From an uncultured Clostridia bacterium (GTDB lineage: Bacteria; Bacillota; Clostridia; Christensenellales; UBA1242), in assembly GCA_944377765.1 (NCBI GenBank), contig CALWFX010000021.1, forward strand, positions 1 to 7,204: a DNA stretch of 7,204 nt, read 5' to 3'. Within the stretch, counting starts at the first letter, position 1, and every line of letters begins with the position of its first letter. The translations under genes and the position numbers were made by a program. The notes beneath the pieces are model-generated. The model did not search any database, was not told the origin of the DNA, and saw only the letters and a program-made list of their open reading frames with translations. Shown here in pieces: positions 4,870 to 7,204 of this stretch.

Positions 4870-4908
4870 ATTTATAATATCATTTTTGTTTTGCAAGGTG
4901 TTATAAAT
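4870..4908 (+). repeat. Inverted repeat in the 5' leader
   Basis: ATTTATAA (4870-4877) and TTATAAAT (4901-4908) can form an 8-bp, all A-U stem around a 23-base loop, ending 8 bases before the GGAGA ribosome binding site. It is too weak to call a riboswitch and may be chance in AT-rich DNA. Confidence 0.25.
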
Positions 4909-4926
4909 TTACTTTGGAGATAAAAA

Positions 4927-5901
4927 TTGAAAACTGCAAAAAATTTTGTTATTTTTGGAATTATTTTCGTGGTTGCAATCATTTCTGGGGTTGCAATCGG
5001 TTCAATATATGTTTCATCACAAACGCCACTTATCAGCACTTCAGAAATGACTGAAGAAGGGCTTCGTGGGGATGAAAAAGAAATTGCTAAGATGTATCAA
5101 GATGCAATCAGTGGAAGGAAAACTTCTTTTGATGCAGTGGAACTTTATCAAATTGCAGAATATAAATTAAAGCAGACAAAAAGATATGTTAAAGTGTTAA
5201 GTGGTGAAGTAACAAGTGGAGCCTTTGGCATTAATGTTACACAAAACATGGTGGCAAATAAAATTGTCACAGAAGAAGGAATTGACTATCTTAAAATGAG
5301 TAGAACTGGTGCTGCTGGTCTTGCACCATCAATGGCTGTTAAACTTAAATATCTCAATTCTGATAAAAACAATGTTTATATCATTGAAACAAGAGATGCA
5401 AATGACATTTTAGATGACGCTGAATATGGTTATAGATTAGATTTAGACGACCATGAACCAACCGTTTGGAGCCTTGAAAAATATAGACAATTTTTTAACA
5501 CAAATCCAGACACTCCAATAACATATATAGTTTCTGATAAAACTTGTGCAGAAGGCAACTATACAAAAGATGTAAAGAAAAATTCAGATGGAAATTATGA
5601 GTTTCAAATTGAAATGACTGGCTCGTATGCAACTTTTGCAGCATTTTATTATAGTTATGAGATAAGGCATTATTCTGAAGATCCAATTCCAACAACTCCA
5701 CCAACACAAAAACAATTGCCTGCATGGGTTTCAGTTAAAATGAATATTGTGGTTGATGAAAATTTTAATTTTGTTAGAATTGATTATGAAGAAAACTATA
5801 CTGTTCAAAAAGGTATCATAACTGCTCCAGTTAAAGATGATTTCTCTGATGTTTTCTATTATGATGAAGAAACAATCTCCAAATATTTAGAAATGGTATA
5901 G
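4927..5901 (+). CDS. Exported membrane-anchored protein of unknown function
   Basis: I do not recognise this 324-residue protein. It has a short basic N-terminus (MKTAKN), one hydrophobic segment (about 8-30, rich in Ile/Val/Gly) that should act as an uncleaved signal anchor, and a long hydrophilic, acidic remainder expected outside the cell. There is no lipobox cysteine, so it is not a lipoprotein. The outer part alternates charged and hydrophobic residues as in beta-sheet proteins and ends with a Pro/Thr-rich linker (253-266) followed by a beta-rich C-terminal piece (WVSVKMNIVVDENF and onward). Translation starts at TTG 4927, supported by GGAGA at 4916-4920 with 6-base spacing; no ATG competes. 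It is the first gene after the promoter at 4830-4858 and lies 7 bases before a second exported protein gene. A LolA-like or similar lipid/polymer-binding fold is a guess. Confidence 0.8.
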   Translation: MKTAKNFVIFGIIFVVAIISGVAIGSIYVSSQTPLISTSEMTEEGLRGDEKEIAKMYQDAISGRKTSFDAVELYQIAEYKLKQTKRYVKVLSGEVTSGAFGINVTQNMVANKIVTEEGIDYLKMSRTGAAGLAPSMAVKLKYLNSDKNNVYIIETRDANDILDDAEYGYRLDLDDHEPTVWSLEKYRQFFNTNPDTPITYIVSDKTCAEGNYTKDVKKNSDGNYEFQIEMTGSYATFAAFYYSYEIRHYSEDPIPTTPPTQKQLPAWVSVKMNIVVDENFNFVRIDYEENYTVQKGIITAPVKDDFSDVFYYDEETISKYLEMV

Positions 5902-5908
5902 GTAGGTT

Positions 5909-7204
5909 ATGAAAAATCCAAATAAGATAGAAAGCAGATTTTGTTCAAAACTTTTTAAAGCATTATCCTTGTATATGCTTGTTGTTTTATGCACTTTTTT
6001 TGGCTATATCATGATTTTTGGCGATGTTAAAATTGAAACAACTTTGCCTTCAGGGGAAACTTCTGCGGACGAACAAACAAAATTTGACTCACTTTTGGGC
6101 GAAATTATGTCTGCAACAAATTTGGATGGAAACATTGATTTTTCAGTTAAGTCCAACGATATAAATGTTGAAGCGATTGGCAAAGTTAAATTTGATATTC
6201 AAAATTTTGATTTTGCAGTTGATTTAGATTTGAATGTTAACGATTCCACTTTTCAAATTGAAGCGTTTAAGAACTCAGAAGAAGACAATTTTATTTATGC
6301 AACTATCAATGATAAAGCCTATAAAATTGACTTTAACGAAATAAAAAATATTGATTTTTCTTCTCTTTTAAATGGGCTTGATTTTGATATATCTTCTTTA
6401 ATTGATATGGATGCTCTTAAAGAAGCGATAACAAAATATACTGGCATTGACCTTGTGAATTTTGATGTCAATCAAATTTTAAGTGACCTTAAAGTTGAAG
6501 AAAAAGAAACTGAAACAGGATATAATTTTGTTGTATACTTGGGTTCACTTAAAGCAACCATTAATTGTGATAAAAATTTCAAAAATTTAAGTTTGATTTT
6601 AAGAGAAATAAACATAAAAGATTTTTATATCAATTTGTCTATTGATTCTTTAAATTTGAACGAACAAGATTTTTCAATCAGTGAAAAACCAACTGGTAAC
6701 GAAGAAGACATCTCTTCAATATTAAATATAGTTGAAAATGCAATGTTAACAGAAAATGTGTATTCTGTTTCTGGAGATTTAAGTGTTAAAGTTAATGATG
6801 AAGTTGTGTCAGGCAATATTTTGGCAGTTTTAAGTAAAAATGGCGATAAACTTACTCCATATGTTAGATTTAACACAACAATAAGTGGTTTTGATGCTTA
6901 TATTTATCTATTAAATGATGAGATATATTTAAATATTCAAAATATCAGTGTTAAATTTGCTTTAAACGAAACAAGTTTAAATAAGATTAAAGAGTTTTTG
7001 GAAGAAGATTTAAAACTTGAATTGAACACTGAAACCTTTGAAGTTTTAAATATCATCTATCCAACTCTTGAAGATATTAAATTGAATATATTAGATAATG
7101 GCTTGGAAGCAAAAATTGAAAATATAATTGTTGATGATATTAAAGTTGAAAATATTTTGCTTAACATTAAGTTAACCAAGGAAAATGAAAATATTTTACC
7201 AGAT
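5909..7204 (+). CDS. Exported protein with two tandem beta-rich modules, partial at the window end
   Basis: The frame stays open from ATG 5909 to the last base, giving 432 residues with no stop, so the C-terminus is missing. A basic N-terminus (Lys/Arg at 2, 6, 10, 14, 17) precedes one membrane segment (about 19-38); the remainder is very acidic and predicted extracytoplasmic. Cys28 in the membrane segment is preceded by Leu, which does not fit a lipobox. Two segments look like repeats of one module: about 58-265 and about 268 to the end. Each begins with a short helix (SLLGEIMSA / SILNIVENA), then alternating beta strands, an 'IYATIND' / 'IYLNIQN' strand, a helical insert, and a closing stretch (INIKDFYINLSIDSL / IIVDDIKVENILLNI). 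No motif indicates an enzyme. AGG at 5900-5902, overlapping the previous stop, serves as a weak ribosome binding site. Co-transcription with the preceding gene is likely. The family is not recognised. Confidence 0.8.
   Translation, partial: MKNPNKIESRFCSKLFKALSLYMLVVLCTFFGYIMIFGDVKIETTLPSGETSADEQTKFDSLLGEIMSATNLDGNIDFSVKSNDINVEAIGKVKFDIQNFDFAVDLDLNVNDSTFQIEAFKNSEEDNFIYATINDKAYKIDFNEIKNIDFSSLLNGLDFDISSLIDMDALKEAITKYTGIDLVNFDVNQILSDLKVEEKETETGYNFVVYLGSLKATINCDKNFKNLSLILREINIKDFYINLSIDSLNLNEQDFSISEKPTGNEEDISSILNIVENAMLTENVYSVSGDLSVKVNDEVVSGNILAVLSKNGDKLTPYVRFNTTISGFDAYIYLLNDEIYLNIQNISVKFALNETSLNKIKEFLEEDLKLELNTETFEVLNIIYPTLEDIKLNILDNGLEAKIENIIVDDIKVENILLNIKLTKENENILPD

Noticed and set aside
4865..4926. 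Riboswitch in the leader of the exported-protein pair
   Set aside because: The leader is only about 60 nt, has one A-U-only stem and no conserved aptamer motif.
5990..5994. Lipoprotein cysteine (Cys28) in the second exported protein
   Set aside because: The residue before Cys is Leu, not Gly/Ala/Ser, and it lies mid-membrane-segment, so a lipobox is not supported.
6625..6876. 83-codon open frame on the minus strand
   Set aside because: It is opposite the exported protein frame that stays open for 432 codons; no support for an independent gene.

Overview
The window looks like chromosomal DNA from a low-GC, AT-rich bacterium of the Bacillota (Clostridia-like). The evidence is the strong A+T bias, TTA/AAA/GAA-rich coding, GGAG-type ribosome binding sites, sigma-A-type TTGACA/TATAAT promoters, and a GT4 plus GT8 glycosyltransferase pair of the kind seen in Gram-positive envelope loci. 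The genetic code is standard: TGA ends the DUF4186 gene and TGG encodes Trp. No phage, transposase, plasmid or CRISPR signature is visible.

Layout. Positions 1-453 hold no protein gene. They carry an extended -10 promoter, a chain of hairpins and a tRNA-Leu(CAG)-like sequence (259-345). Its 3' three quarters are canonical, while a contiguous block in its 5' part is not. A 21-25 bp imperfect direct repeat brackets the region. On the minus strand, 2525-454 is a two-gene operon: a GT4 glycosyltransferase resembling the diacylglycerol glucosyltransferase group, then a GT8 glycosyltransferase. It is driven by a good promoter at 2587-2616. The divergent intergenic region (2526-2798) also contains a possible overlapping plus-strand promoter, a perfect inverted repeat, an intrinsic terminator with no assigned gene upstream, and a second promoter that would place transcription initiation at the next start codon.

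On the plus strand, 2799-4770 is a compact three-gene unit: an MGMT-type alkylguanine-DNA alkyltransferase domain protein, a DUF4186 protein, and a TrmA/RumA-family RNA m5U methyltransferase with an Fe-S cluster motif. A new promoter at 4830-4858 then drives two adjacent genes for exported, membrane-anchored proteins that I do not recognise. The second runs off the window end and appears to contain two copies of a ~210-residue beta-rich module.

How the genes work together. The two glycosyltransferases probably act in sequence on a membrane glycolipid or surface glycan. The middle operon combines DNA repair, RNA modification and an unknown conserved protein. The last pair is probably a co-expressed set of surface proteins. 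The least explained parts are the odd tRNA-Leu-like locus, the ~160-nt transcription unit in the divergent spacer, the apparently leaderless alkyltransferase gene, and the paired exported proteins.
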